Virus record (IMG/VR): IMGVR_UViG_3300003690_000685
Coordinates: 1-21,060 of that record
DNA from: a virus
Strand: one strand, 5' to 3'
DNA: 21,060 nucleotides
The translations under genes were made by a program, and so were the position numbers. Below the pieces are notes generated by a model. It saw nothing but the letters and a program-made list of their open reading frames with translations. It did not search any database and was not told the DNA's origin. This document shows, in pieces, positions 1-5,217 of this stretch. The number at the start of each line of letters is the position of its first letter. Position 1 is the first letter of the stretch.

Positions 1-164
1 GCTTGTTCAGCGCCCATGACGGCGCGCTCGCCGCATGACTCGCAGTTGTAACCCTCGGCATCGGGCTCGACGCCGTATGCCTCGTCTCCACACTTGGTAC
101 AGACGCCCATCGTATCCTCGCCCGATTCAAGTAGTGCGATGGCAGTTTCAACAAAGTTTCCCAT
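1..164 (-). CDS. Small zinc-ribbon protein, 3' end cut by window edge
   Basis: Minus-strand reading frame starting at the ATG at 164 and still open at base 1, giving 54 visible residues. A CxxC pair at residues 22-25 (CTKC) and another at 41-44 (CESC) are separated by 15 residues rich in acidic and aromatic residues, the layout of a compact zinc ribbon. Such proteins are common among small phage early genes, but no precise function can be assigned; a nucleic-acid-binding or protein-adaptor role is inference. A GGGGG-containing ribosome binding site lies 6-7 nt before the start, inside a leader shared with the next gene upstream (see 165-181). It is the last visible member of the leftward early cluster. 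The window edge removes the C terminus. Confidence 0.72.
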   Translation of the reverse strand, partial: MGNFVETAIALLESGEDTMGVCTKCGDEAYGVEPDAEGYNCESCGERAVMGAEQ

Positions 165-181
165 GGTTTCCCCCGGTTAGG
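165..181 (-). promoter_or_regulatory. Conserved 17-nt leader, copy 1
   Basis: The 17 bases directly before the start codon of the zinc-ribbon gene match the 17 bases before the 117-aa gene (554-570) with a single mismatch. Read on the minus strand the shared core is CCTAACCGGGRGAAACC followed by ATG. It holds the ribosome binding site. Outside this segment the two intergenic regions share only short GGTTAG-like words. Confidence 0.55.
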
Positions 182-199
182 TTGTGTCGGTTAGTCGGT

Positions 200-553
200 T
201 TAGTCGCCTGGATACTCGGTCTCGATGGCCTCAGTCAGTTCGTCTTCTATGCCGTGAGCCCATAGCTCAACGGCGCAGGACAGGTAGAACACGGCCATCC
301 CTGACCAAGACTCTCCGGCCTGCGGCTGAGGTAGCTCCCCGTAGTTGTCCTCGATGGCTTGCAGGACCGTGTCTCCGTGCTCGCTCATGGTCTGGCGAGC
401 ATCATAGTAGGTGACAGCGGGCATGTAGGCACCGCTGGCGCACCCGCCCTGGATGATGGACGCTACGGTGCATCCGGTGATGTCCTTATCGATGTAGACG
501 GGCACGTCCACAAGGCCAGAGACGGGTTGGTCAAAGTTCCAGAGGATGTCCAT
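200..553 (-). CDS. Hypothetical early phage protein, 117 aa
   Basis: Complete 117-aa frame on the minus strand, starting at the ATG at 553 behind a GGGAG ribosome binding site. It is acidic. Two segments look conserved: GGCASGAYMPAVTYYDA in the first half (about residues 36-52) and SWSGMAVFYLSCAVELW near residues 82-98. I have an impression of similar small proteins in the early regions of other phages, but I cannot name a domain family with confidence and assign no function. It has no signal peptide and no membrane segment. It is separated from the zinc-ribbon gene by 35 nt and from the 62-aa gene by a 79-nt gap containing two hairpins, so it sits in a leftward cluster with its own translation signal. 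Confidence 0.68.
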   Translation of the reverse strand: MDILWNFDQPVSGLVDVPVYIDKDITGCTVASIIQGGCASGAYMPAVTYYDARQTMSEHGDTVLQAIEDNYGELPQPQAGESWSGMAVFYLSCAVELWAHGIEDELTEAIETEYPGD

Positions 554-570
554 GGTTTCTCCCGGTTAGG
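554..570 (-). promoter_or_regulatory. Conserved 17-nt leader, copy 2
   Basis: Copy 2 of the leader described at 165-181, placed at the same distance (zero) from the start codon of the 117-aa gene. The one difference is T instead of C on the plus strand at 560, which changes GGGGG to GGGAG in the minus-strand ribosome binding site. Confidence 0.55.
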
Positions 571-577
571 TCGGTTT

Positions 578-620
578 GGGCACCGTGCCCCCACAGAGCC
601 CCACCGGAGTGGGGCGCTGT
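578..620 (-). other. Two perfect hairpins between early genes
   Basis: GGGCAC, one base, GTGCCC (578-590) is a perfect 6-bp inverted repeat. Next to it GCCCCAC, loop CGGA, GTGGGGC (598-615) is a perfect 7-bp stem, which extends after one mismatch through ACAG (593-596) and CTGT (617-620). Both follow the stop of the 62-aa gene and precede the leader of the 117-aa gene. There is no T-rich tail on either strand, so a simple intrinsic terminator is not well supported. An RNA-processing, stability or attenuation role is inference. Confidence 0.45.
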
Positions 621-632
621 AGGCGGAGGGTG

Positions 633-821
633 TTAGGCGAACATCTCCCGAGGATGTTTGACTAGGTAGGTCCCGTTGCGGCCAGGGAGTGCGCCGAATA
701 TCTCCTCGCCTCGCGCCTTTGCCAGGTATCCTTTCCGGGCGTTCCCGGTTACCTCTATCCCAGCCTCCCGTAGTGCTTTGACCATTGCTTGTACATGTTC
801 ATGGTCAAGTACGCTTGTCAT
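633..821 (-). CDS. Hypothetical small basic protein, 62 aa
   Basis: Minus-strand frame. The ATG at 821 is preferred because it lies 7-8 nt after a strong GGAGG; the same frame could be opened from 881, but that would translate through the hairpin at 839-869. The 62-aa product has an N-terminal amphipathic helix (HVQAMVKALREAG, residues 9-21) followed by a basic region with two small loops (NARKGYLAKAR and PGRNGTYLVKHPRE). It has no recognised domain, signal peptide or membrane segment. The basic surface would fit nucleic-acid binding, but that is inference. It is the second gene of the leftward early cluster after the 131-aa gene. Confidence 0.6.
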   Translation of the reverse strand: MTSVLDHEHVQAMVKALREAGIEVTGNARKGYLAKARGEEIFGALPGRNGTYLVKHPREMFA

Positions 822-838
822 ACTTATTACCTCCAGTG

Positions 839-869
839 AAGGGAGCCCGTCCCAATGACGGGAGCCCTT
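839..869 (-). promoter_or_regulatory. Hairpin just upstream of the 62-aa gene
   Basis: AAGGG and CCCTT flank CCCGTC, loop CCAAT, GACGGG; an AG/AG internal mismatch separates the two stem parts. On the minus strand the hairpin ends about 4 nt before the GGAGG of the 62-aa gene, so a formed hairpin would sit against the ribosome binding site. It could tune translation or mark an intercistronic processing site. No T tract follows. Confidence 0.45.
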
Positions 870-955
870 GTCTACAGGCAAGTGTGCGTCCCTGAATCCC
901 GCGCCTCATGGGCTGCTCGTTGGCATTAGCGGTCACCCCGTAGGGCTATGTAGGT

Positions 956-1351
956 CTAACGTTTTCGGCGTGGTCGCGAGCCTAACAAGGCGTCAAGGTT
1001 TGCATGATAGGTGTCACGGTTAGTTTTACGCTTTGAATCACGTACCATGGCCCGTTCGGCGCTGAAATTGTACAGTAGTGCGCCGTGAAGCTCCCTGCGA
1101 AGTCTGGACGCTCCCGCTTTGTCCCGTTTCCGTGGACGGGTAGGGTTGTCGTTGGGTCGCCGGGGCTGGCGACGTTCCCTTGGGGCTGGCGTTTCCGTCG
1201 AAGTAGACCCTGGAGCCTGAACATCTGCCGGTTGTGGCAGCGTCAAGATGTAGAACCTATCAGCTTCCCGTTGCCGGTCGCGTTGGGCCACAAGGGCCGC
1301 ATAGCGTTCGGTCTGGACGGTTGCGCCACCTTCCCCGTGGTAGTCGGGCAT
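956..1351 (-). CDS. Hypothetical basic protein, 131 aa
   Basis: Minus-strand frame starting at the ATG at 1351; an in-frame stop lies only eight codons upstream, so no earlier start is possible. The ribosome binding site is weak. The N-terminal part (residues 1-38) contains a charged helix. Residues 41-80 are rich in proline, threonine and arginine and probably disordered. The C-terminal part (80-131) is strongly basic with two helices and ends in RPRRKR. No family recognised. The charge suggests nucleic-acid association, which is inference. It is the first gene of the leftward cluster, adjacent to the divergent control region. A rival plus-strand frame overlaps it (1085-1390) but has no ribosome binding site and runs against its neighbours. 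Confidence 0.5.
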   Translation of the reverse strand: MPDYHGEGGATVQTERYAALVAQRDRQREADRFYILTLPQPADVQAPGSTSTETPAPRERRQPRRPNDNPTRPRKRDKAGASRLRRELHGALLYNFSAERAMVRDSKRKTNRDTYHANLDALLGSRPRRKR

Positions 1352-1372
1352 GGTGGGCCTATGTTTGTCGGT

Positions 1373-1529
1373 GTCTTACACTATCAGTAGTGCCTGCAAC
1401 TCATCGGGCCTTTCTGCCGTTCTGGTAATGCAGCCCATTGTGCTTGTTTGCCTGTTAAGCAGCCCTGATGGGTGATTTGCTATGGTCTGCTATTCCGTGG
1501 GTTAGCAGGCACTTCTGATAGCATGAGAC
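1373..1529. repeat. 25-nt imperfect inverted repeat pair flanking 107 nt
   Basis: CTATCAGTAGTGCCTGC at 1381-1397 is matched by the reverse complement of 1505-1521 with one mismatch. After a 4-nt mismatch the match continues as GTCT (1373-1376) against AGAC (1526-1529), giving arms of 25 nt. Between the arms, ACTCATCGGGCC (1399-1410) can pair imperfectly with GCCCTGATGGGT (1462-1473), so the whole segment could fold into one long structured RNA. No target-site duplication is evident at the outer edges. It may be a structured RNA, a regulatory element or the remnant of a small mobile element. It sits just upstream of the leftward early genes. Confidence 0.55.
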
Positions 1530-1850
1530 GGTTAATGGGATGGGCGGTAAGCGGTTTACGGTGTCCAAAGCAGAGCGGGCATTGCCCGGTGGTTCGTTGA
1601 CCGTGAAAACAGAATACCGCGTAGGAATGGTGATAGCAAGGGGAAAAGTGACTAAATAGACAACGTGTTGTAATCGTTGGGCTTTTTAGGCTGATATGGG
1701 CTGAAATGGGCCAGGGGGGGCCAGGGGAGGCAAGGGTCCCATGCTCCCCCGTCCGTCCCGTTAAGGGACTCGCAGGCATCCGGCCGCCCGTCTACCTTAC
1801 GGGACCAGGTACTGAACATAAGGCAAGGTATGGCACCATACGTATACATC
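1530..1850. other. Gene-free part of the divergent control region
   Basis: No credible gene was found here. The only frames are short, lack ribosome binding sites and have poor composition. Small symmetric sites are present: CGGGC-ATT-GCCCG at 1576-1588, ACAAC-GT-GTTGT at 1660-1671 and ATACGTAT at 1838-1845. A G-rich run with repeated GGCCAGG words lies around 1706-1730. Being between leftward (from 1351) and rightward (from 2094) genes, it should contain divergent promoters, but no convincing -35/-10 pair could be picked by eye. Confidence 0.4.
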
Positions 1851-1960
1851 TGTTCAGTGTGGTATTTCTCTACACTGGCCGTTTGTTCAGTGTGGTATTT
1901 CTCCACATCCTGTACGGGTGTACAGTGTGGTATTTCTCTACATCCTGTACGGGTGTACAG
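1851..1960. repeat. Tandem 33-35 bp repeats with palindromic sites (operator or iteron array)
   Basis: Three copies of a 24-nt core TGT(T/A)CAGTGTGG...ACA start at 1851, 1884 and 1919, and a truncated fourth (TGTACAG) starts at 1954, giving spacings of 33, 35 and 35 bp. The second and third units are followed by CATCCTGTACGGG, which forms with the next unit the perfect palindrome CTGTAC-GGGT-GTACAG at 1910-1925 and again at 1945-1960. The regular spacing and twofold symmetry are typical of protein-binding arrays. The regulator gene starting at 2094 is the obvious candidate ligand; origin iterons for the nearby helicase are the alternative. Confidence 0.72.
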
Positions 1961-2093
1961 TACTGAAAGTAAGTTCAGAGATTGGCGAGCGGGGGGGTTA
2001 TACACAAAACCCACGCCAGAAAATCTGACCTTACCTCTTGACCATGCCGGTCAGGTATGGCATGTACAGGCTGGGCATCATGGAGGTGAGGCT

Positions 2094-2294
2094 GTGTACA
2101 GGTTGTTGATACGCGAGGTTAGGCTGGATGCTGGTATCAGCCAGGGCATGTTGGCCAGGTTGGCAGGGACGACCCAGGCCACGGTCTCAAGGCTAGAAAG
2201 CGGGACCAGGGCACCGTCAATGTCTGCACTGGCGGCACTGGCTAAGGCCCTGGAGTGTGAGATGGGTGACCTTGTGGCCCTTGTTAGGCCTTAG
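2094..2294 (+). CDS. XRE-family (Cro/C1-type) HTH transcriptional regulator, 66 aa
   Basis: Short DNA-binding protein that consists almost only of a Cro/C1-type helix-turn-helix domain. Residues 4-13 form helix 1. SQGMLARLAGTTQATVSRLE (residues 16-35) is the helix-turn-helix with the usual Q-x3-A and T-x-S-R-x-E pattern. ESGTRAPSMSALAALAKALE continues the fold to the end. The GTG at 2094 is chosen because GGAGG lies 7 nt before it. The frame is open further upstream to an ATG at 1830, but that stretch would translate the repeat array and looks non-coding. TGTACAG half-sites like those of the array occur at 2063 and across the start codon (2095), suggesting autoregulation. It probably controls the divergent early promoters as a Cro- or repressor-like switch; which of the two is not decidable here. 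Confidence 0.85.
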   Translation: MYRLLIREVRLDAGISQGMLARLAGTTQATVSRLESGTRAPSMSALAALAKALECEMGDLVALVRP

Positions 2295-2470
2295 CATGCC
2301 CATGCCCCTCTCAGATTGCCCTGTAAGGCCCTCCGGCACCACTGGACATACCAGGGCCTGCCTTGGCCCAGTACAGGTCCTCACACGTCACCACAGGGCA
2401 CCCCCTGCTCAAACCTGGGTGCATGCTCCTCCCCAAGAGGAAGCAATGCACTCCCTATCAGGTAGGACTC

Positions 2471-2493
2471 GGCCATCTCTGTTGGAGATAGCC
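2471..2493 (+). terminator. Candidate intrinsic terminator after the regulator
   Basis: GGC-C-ATCTC, loop TGTTG, GAGAT-A-GCC forms an 8-bp stem with one mismatch. It is followed by a pyrimidine-rich tail with TCCTTTTGTCCTTTTTC. The stem is short and the T tract begins about 12 nt later, so it is a moderate candidate for ending transcription of the regulator. Confidence 0.4.
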
Positions 2494-2528
2494 TCCTCCT
2501 GTCCTTTTGTCCTTTTTCATACATTTAC

Positions 2529-2575
2529 ACACACCCCCCTATCCACCCCCTTTAGGGGGGGGTGGGGGGGGTGTG
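2529..2575. other. C-run/G-run hairpin with G-quadruplex potential
   Basis: CACACCCCCC and CCACCCCC on the left are mirrored by two runs of eight G separated by one T and followed by TGTG; the loop is about TTTA. The plus strand can form a very stable hairpin, or the two G8 runs can fold or dimerise as a quadruplex. It lies in the gene-free stretch between the regulator and the helicase and could block transcription or replication or mark an origin. Homopolymer runs of this length are also sequencing hazards, so the exact counts may be wrong. Confidence 0.5.
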
Positions 2576-2723
2576 AAAGGTTAAGGTAGGTGCGGGCGCG
2601 CGTGGGCGTTACGCGCACATGTCGCGTGCGTGCTTGTGCGCTCGGGGGGCCTATGGCCCAGCGGGCGTATCTTGGAGGTGCGCTCGCGAGGTGTTTGTTT
2701 TGTTTTTCACTTGGAGGTGAGTG
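2576..2723. other. GC-rich leader of the rightward operon, no gene
   Basis: No gene seen. From about 2589 to 2645 the sequence alternates purine and pyrimidine (GCGCGCGT, ACGCGCACATG, GCGTGCGTGC), a composition that favours Z-DNA. GGGCC-TAT-GGCCC is a perfect inverted repeat at 2647-2659. CTTGGAGGTG occurs twice, at 2671-2680 and 2710-2719; the second copy is the ribosome binding site of the helicase gene and the first has no usable start behind it. GTGCGCTCG is also duplicated (2636 and 2679). The segment probably carries the promoter or leader of the rightward genes. Confidence 0.4.
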
Positions 2724-3578
2724 ATGTATGGATCTATGCCTCAGTCCATTGAGGCTGAGAGGGACATACTTGGTGGTGTATTGTGCGACCCTTTGGTGAT
2801 GACTGAGGTTCGTCAAAGGGGTGTTGCGTGTTCGGACTTTTACATCAGGCGTAACGCTGACCTTTGGGGAGCAATGGTGTCTTTGTCTGACAAGGGCGTT
2901 CCTGTTGACCCCACCACCATCCAGGGCGAGATGAAGTCCTTGGGTACTTGGGAGGGTTTAGAGACGGCCAAGAGCATGGGCCGTGTTTTGGACAAGCCTG
3001 GGATTAGTTCTAACGTGGGTCATTACTGCGACATTTTGCTCAGAGAGAGTTTGAAGCGGGCAGTAGTGGTTGCTGGCGTGGATGCGTCTGAGTTGGCTCG
3101 TGAGGGCGATGGGATGTTGGCCATCTCATCAGCTACGGCACGTCTCAGGGAATTGGCTGAGAGGTCAGCGGGTGGTGTTGGGCTCGACGCTAAGAGTGGC
3201 ATCAACGGGTACCTTCACTACATCAGGCAGGTTCAGGACGGGACGATTGTTGATGGTCGGATACCTACTGGCCTTGGTCTTTTGGACGAGCGTTTGGGCG
3301 GTGGTCTCAAGCCTGGTTGGCAGGTTGTGGTGATGACTTGCTCTGGTCATGGCAAGACATCTTTTGCTGTGAACAACCTTGCTCTTAGCTGCGCGAGGTC
3401 TGGCAAGCCTGTTTTGGTTTGTTCATTAGAGATGAAGCCATCGGACATCTACGCCAGGATGATAGCTGCTGAGAGTGGTGTACCTGTGTGTGCCCATGAG
3501 AAGGTTGGTCTTCCTTCTTACGACATGGCTGAGATGGTTGGTGCTGGTGAGCCCATCAGCGGGTACCCCATCGGGTGA
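2724..3578 (+). CDS. dnaB: Replicative DnaB-type helicase, N-terminal part (split gene)
   Basis: Hexameric helicases of this family unwind DNA at the phage replication fork. The ATG at 2724 is 6 nt after GGAGG and preferred to the GTG at 2721. Residues 5-125 match the DnaB N-terminal domain (PQSIEAERDILGGVL, DFYIRRNADLWGAM). A linker follows. The ATPase core begins with PTGLGLLDERLGGGLKPG (181-198), a Walker A at 205-212 (TCSGHGKT, with T where A or G is usual) and LVCSLEM (231-237). The frame ends after SGYPIG at residue 284, in the middle of the RecA fold. The rest continues in the next frame, which overlaps by 4 nt (GTGA). Compared with the family, a short stretch normally containing paired acidic residues before the helix that begins SAIRG seems absent. 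Assembly error, deletion or natural splitting are all possible. Confidence 0.82.
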   Translation: MYGSMPQSIEAERDILGGVLCDPLVMTEVRQRGVACSDFYIRRNADLWGAMVSLSDKGVPVDPTTIQGEMKSLGTWEGLETAKSMGRVLDKPGISSNVGHYCDILLRESLKRAVVVAGVDASELAREGDGMLAISSATARLRELAERSAGGVGLDAKSGINGYLHYIRQVQDGTIVDGRIPTGLGLLDERLGGGLKPGWQVVVMTCSGHGKTSFAVNNLALSCARSGKPVLVCSLEMKPSDIYARMIAAESGVPVCAHEKVGLPSYDMAEMVGAGEPISGYPIG

Positions 3579-4018
3579 GCGCGATACGCGGTGCTGCTGA
3601 GGCGATGAAGTTGAAGTACGGTTCTTTGGGGATGGTTGTGGTTGACTACATCCAGTTGATGAAGTCAGCGGGAGGCAGAAGGGAGACGACGACTGAGGAG
3701 GACATCTCTGGTAACAGTAAGGCATTGAAGCATCTAGCTGTTGAGTTGGAGTGTGTGACTGTTGTTCTGTCTCAGCCTGTGCTTTCGGCCAAGCGGGAGC
3801 GTAGGCGTCCTACGATTCAACAGGCCAAGGGTTCTGGTAGCATTGAGGACGACTGTGACGTGGCTTTGGTGCCTTGGCAGCCTGGTTTGGTTGACGACGC
3901 CATCCACCGGAACAAGGCTGAGATGGGTATGGACAAGTTCAGGGATGGCAACAGGCATGGTTTGAACGATGAGGAGATACGGTGGAGTGGCAAGCGGATG
4001 AGGTTTGAGGCCATATGA
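3575..4018 (+). CDS. dnaB: Replicative DnaB-type helicase, C-terminal part (split gene)
   Basis: 147-aa frame beginning with a GTG that overlaps the stop of the N-terminal part by 4 nt. It supplies the rest of the RecA-like core: helix SAIRGAAEAMKLKYG, Walker B GMVVVDYIQLM (19-29, D24), the sensor VTVVLSQ (61-67), the loop region GSGSIEDDCDVALVPW (86-101), the basic segment DKFRDGNRHG expected to carry an arginine finger, and the end strand RWSGKRMRFE. Together the two parts make 431 residues, slightly below a full DnaB. No separate ribosome binding site is visible, so if it is made alone it would depend on translational coupling. The same overlap style occurs between the following genes, so the junction alone does not prove an error. 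Confidence 0.8.
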   Translation: MSAIRGAAEAMKLKYGSLGMVVVDYIQLMKSAGGRRETTTEEDISGNSKALKHLAVELECVTVVLSQPVLSAKRERRRPTIQQAKGSGSIEDDCDVALVPWQPGLVDDAIHRNKAEMGMDKFRDGNRHGLNDEEIRWSGKRMRFEAI

Positions 4019-4446
4019 GACTCTTCATGGGCATAGACCCTGGGTACTCAGGAGCCATCGCCCTTAGCGGAGATAGCGGAGATATCGTAGATATCATTAG
4101 GCTCAAGGAAACCGAGCATGACATCTCCACATTTGTCTCTGGGTACGCTGCTGACGTTGTGGCTGCGGTGCTAGAGAGGGTCAGTGCGATGCCCAAGCAG
4201 GGCGTGAGCAGCACGTTCAAGTTTGGTGTCAGTTTTGGGTTCTGTCGCGGGCTTTTGGTCTGTCACCGCATCCCTTTTTCCCTTGTTCCCCCCGGGACGT
4301 GGCAGAGGTCGATGCAGTGCTTGACCAGGGGGGACAAGAACGTGACTAAGGCGGCTGCACAGAGATTGTGGCCTTCGGAAAAGGTGGTCCATGCCACTGC
4401 TGACGCCATGTTGCTCTCTGAATACGCCAGGAGGCAGCATCTGTGA
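4015..4446 (+). CDS. RuvC-like Holliday junction resolvase
   Basis: 143-aa RNase H-fold nuclease expected to cut branched replication intermediates before packaging. The N-terminal strand holds the first catalytic acid in GIDPGYSGAIAL (D8). The second is in VLERVSAMP (E54). The conserved patch KQGVSSTFKFGVSFGFCRG (61-79) and the C-terminal HATADAMLLSEYARR (126-140, D130) complete the pattern. The length is usual for phage RuvC-type enzymes. The ATG overlaps the stop of the helicase by 4 nt (ATGA), so the two are translationally coupled. Placement between helicase and packaging genes fits replication and concatemer processing. The family is clear; the exact substrate preference is inferred. 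Confidence 0.87.
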   Translation: MRLFMGIDPGYSGAIALSGDSGDIVDIIRLKETEHDISTFVSGYAADVVAAVLERVSAMPKQGVSSTFKFGVSFGFCRGLLVCHRIPFSLVPPGTWQRSMQCLTRGDKNVTKAAAQRLWPSEKVVHATADAMLLSEYARRQHL

Positions 4447-4877
4447 CCTCATGGTTGACGGTGTCATTGATGTGTTTACATGCTATGGGGTGGCAGCCAA
4501 GCCGTCCCTATGAGCGGGCGCTCAAGACGTGTATGGCTGTTGGGCTGGGGGCCTCTGACGGTGGGCTCCCGGCCCACGTTTCCATCGCGTTAGCTTACAC
4601 AGAGAGCAGGTTCAACCCGGAGGCCAAGAGTGAGCGAGGAGCCAGGGGTCCTCTTCAGATTTTGCCTAAGTATCATTGCCCTTCTCGGTCTGCCGATGGT
4701 TGTGATTTGGTGGCTGCGGGCTTGTCTGCGATGAGAAGGTATCGTACAAAGTACGGGAGTTGGCCCTTGGTTCTCTGCCATTGGAACAGTGGAAATGAGT
4801 GTTACACACGTTCAAAGCGGTTCGCGCGTATCGTTCTCAGCAGAGCTAGAGAGCTTGCCCGCGTCCAGGGAGATTAA
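4443..4877 (+). CDS. Lytic transglycosylase-like peptidoglycan-degrading protein
   Basis: 144-aa protein starting with a GTG in a 4-nt GTGA overlap with the resolvase. The soluble lytic transglycosylase fold is seen in SIALAYTESRFNPEA (47-61, predicted catalytic E54), RGARGPLQILPKYH (65-78) and LVLCHWNSGN near residue 110. These enzymes cleave the glycan strand of peptidoglycan with formation of an anhydro ring. The N terminus (MTSWLTVSLMCLHAMGW) is weakly hydrophobic and might act as a poor signal or anchor, but no clear signal peptidase site is seen. It could be the endolysin or a virion lysin used at entry. Its place between resolvase and terminase genes, with no holin visible nearby, leaves that open. 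Confidence 0.78.
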   Translation: MTSWLTVSLMCLHAMGWQPSRPYERALKTCMAVGLGASDGGLPAHVSIALAYTESRFNPEAKSERGARGPLQILPKYHCPSRSADGCDLVAAGLSAMRRYRTKYGSWPLVLCHWNSGNECYTRSKRFARIVLSRARELARVQGD

Positions 4878-4879
4878 GC

Positions 4880-5161
4880 ATGGTACCGAAGAAGTCATCG
4901 ACCTCGAAGTCCTCAGAGAAGGGGGTCACACAGAAGGTGGAGGAGATCAACCCGGTGGGGAGGCCGACAGAGATTGTGAAGCTGACGTCCAACGACGGGC
5001 TGAGTGTGCAGGCGAAGAAGGCTCTGGACTCGCTGTCGGAGAACATGAAGGTCACCCCGACGGAGGTGGTCAAGTGCTTGATCTCAAGGGCGTCTCAGGA
5101 GATGCTTGTGATTGGGGTTCGGGGGATGGCCAACCGCCTATCGGTTCACAAACGGCGCTGA
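4880..5161 (+). CDS. Small ribbon-helix-helix-like protein, 93 aa
   Basis: Starts 2 nt after the lysin gene at an ATG preceded by GGGAG at 7 nt. The N-terminal 25 residues are rich in lysine and serine and probably disordered. Residues 32-72 (VKLTSNDGLSVQAKKAL, then DSLSENMKVTPTEVVKCLI) follow the strand-helix-helix pattern of ribbon-helix-helix DNA-binding proteins, where the second helix starts after a short loop with PTEVV. A regulatory or packaging-associated DNA-binding role is inferred from the fold and from the place just before the terminase genes. The C terminus is basic (HKRR). A longer rival frame runs across this gene from 4789 but its product here is low-complexity and looks like an out-of-frame shadow. 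Confidence 0.65.
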   Translation: MVPKKSSTSKSSEKGVTQKVEEINPVGRPTEIVKLTSNDGLSVQAKKALDSLSENMKVTPTEVVKCLISRASQEMLVIGVRGMANRLSVHKRR

Positions 5162-5217
5162 CGGTACCAGACAAGCCCAACTTCACTGAAATCTTCCCGG
5201 CTTGGGTTGTAGAGGGC

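Noticed and set aside
1085-1390. Plus-strand frame overlapping the 131-aa minus-strand gene
   Set aside because: No ribosome binding site, opposite to the direction of the neighbouring genes and not better in composition.
1851-1960. CRISPR array
   Set aside because: Only 3.5 units, spacers are about 10 nt and partly repeated themselves, and no cas gene is present.
1652-2014. 120-codon minus-strand frame with repeated VEKYHTEQ
   Set aside because: The peptide repeat is only the translation of the 33-35 bp DNA repeat array, and the rest is low-quality sequence without a ribosome binding site.
1830-2093. N-terminal extension of the HTH regulator from the ATG at 1830
   Set aside because: It would translate the repeat array into a cysteine- and tyrosine-rich peptide; the GTG at 2094 has a much better ribosome binding site.
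2257-2589. 110-codon plus-strand frame after the regulator
   Set aside because: It starts inside the HTH gene and crosses the terminator-like hairpin and the start of the G-rich hairpin; the product has a non-coding composition.
4789-5217. Upstream part of the 266-codon frame ending at 5589
   Set aside because: It is glycine- and glutamate-rich shadow sequence overlapping the lysin end and the ribbon-helix-helix-like gene; only the part after about 5158 reads as protein.
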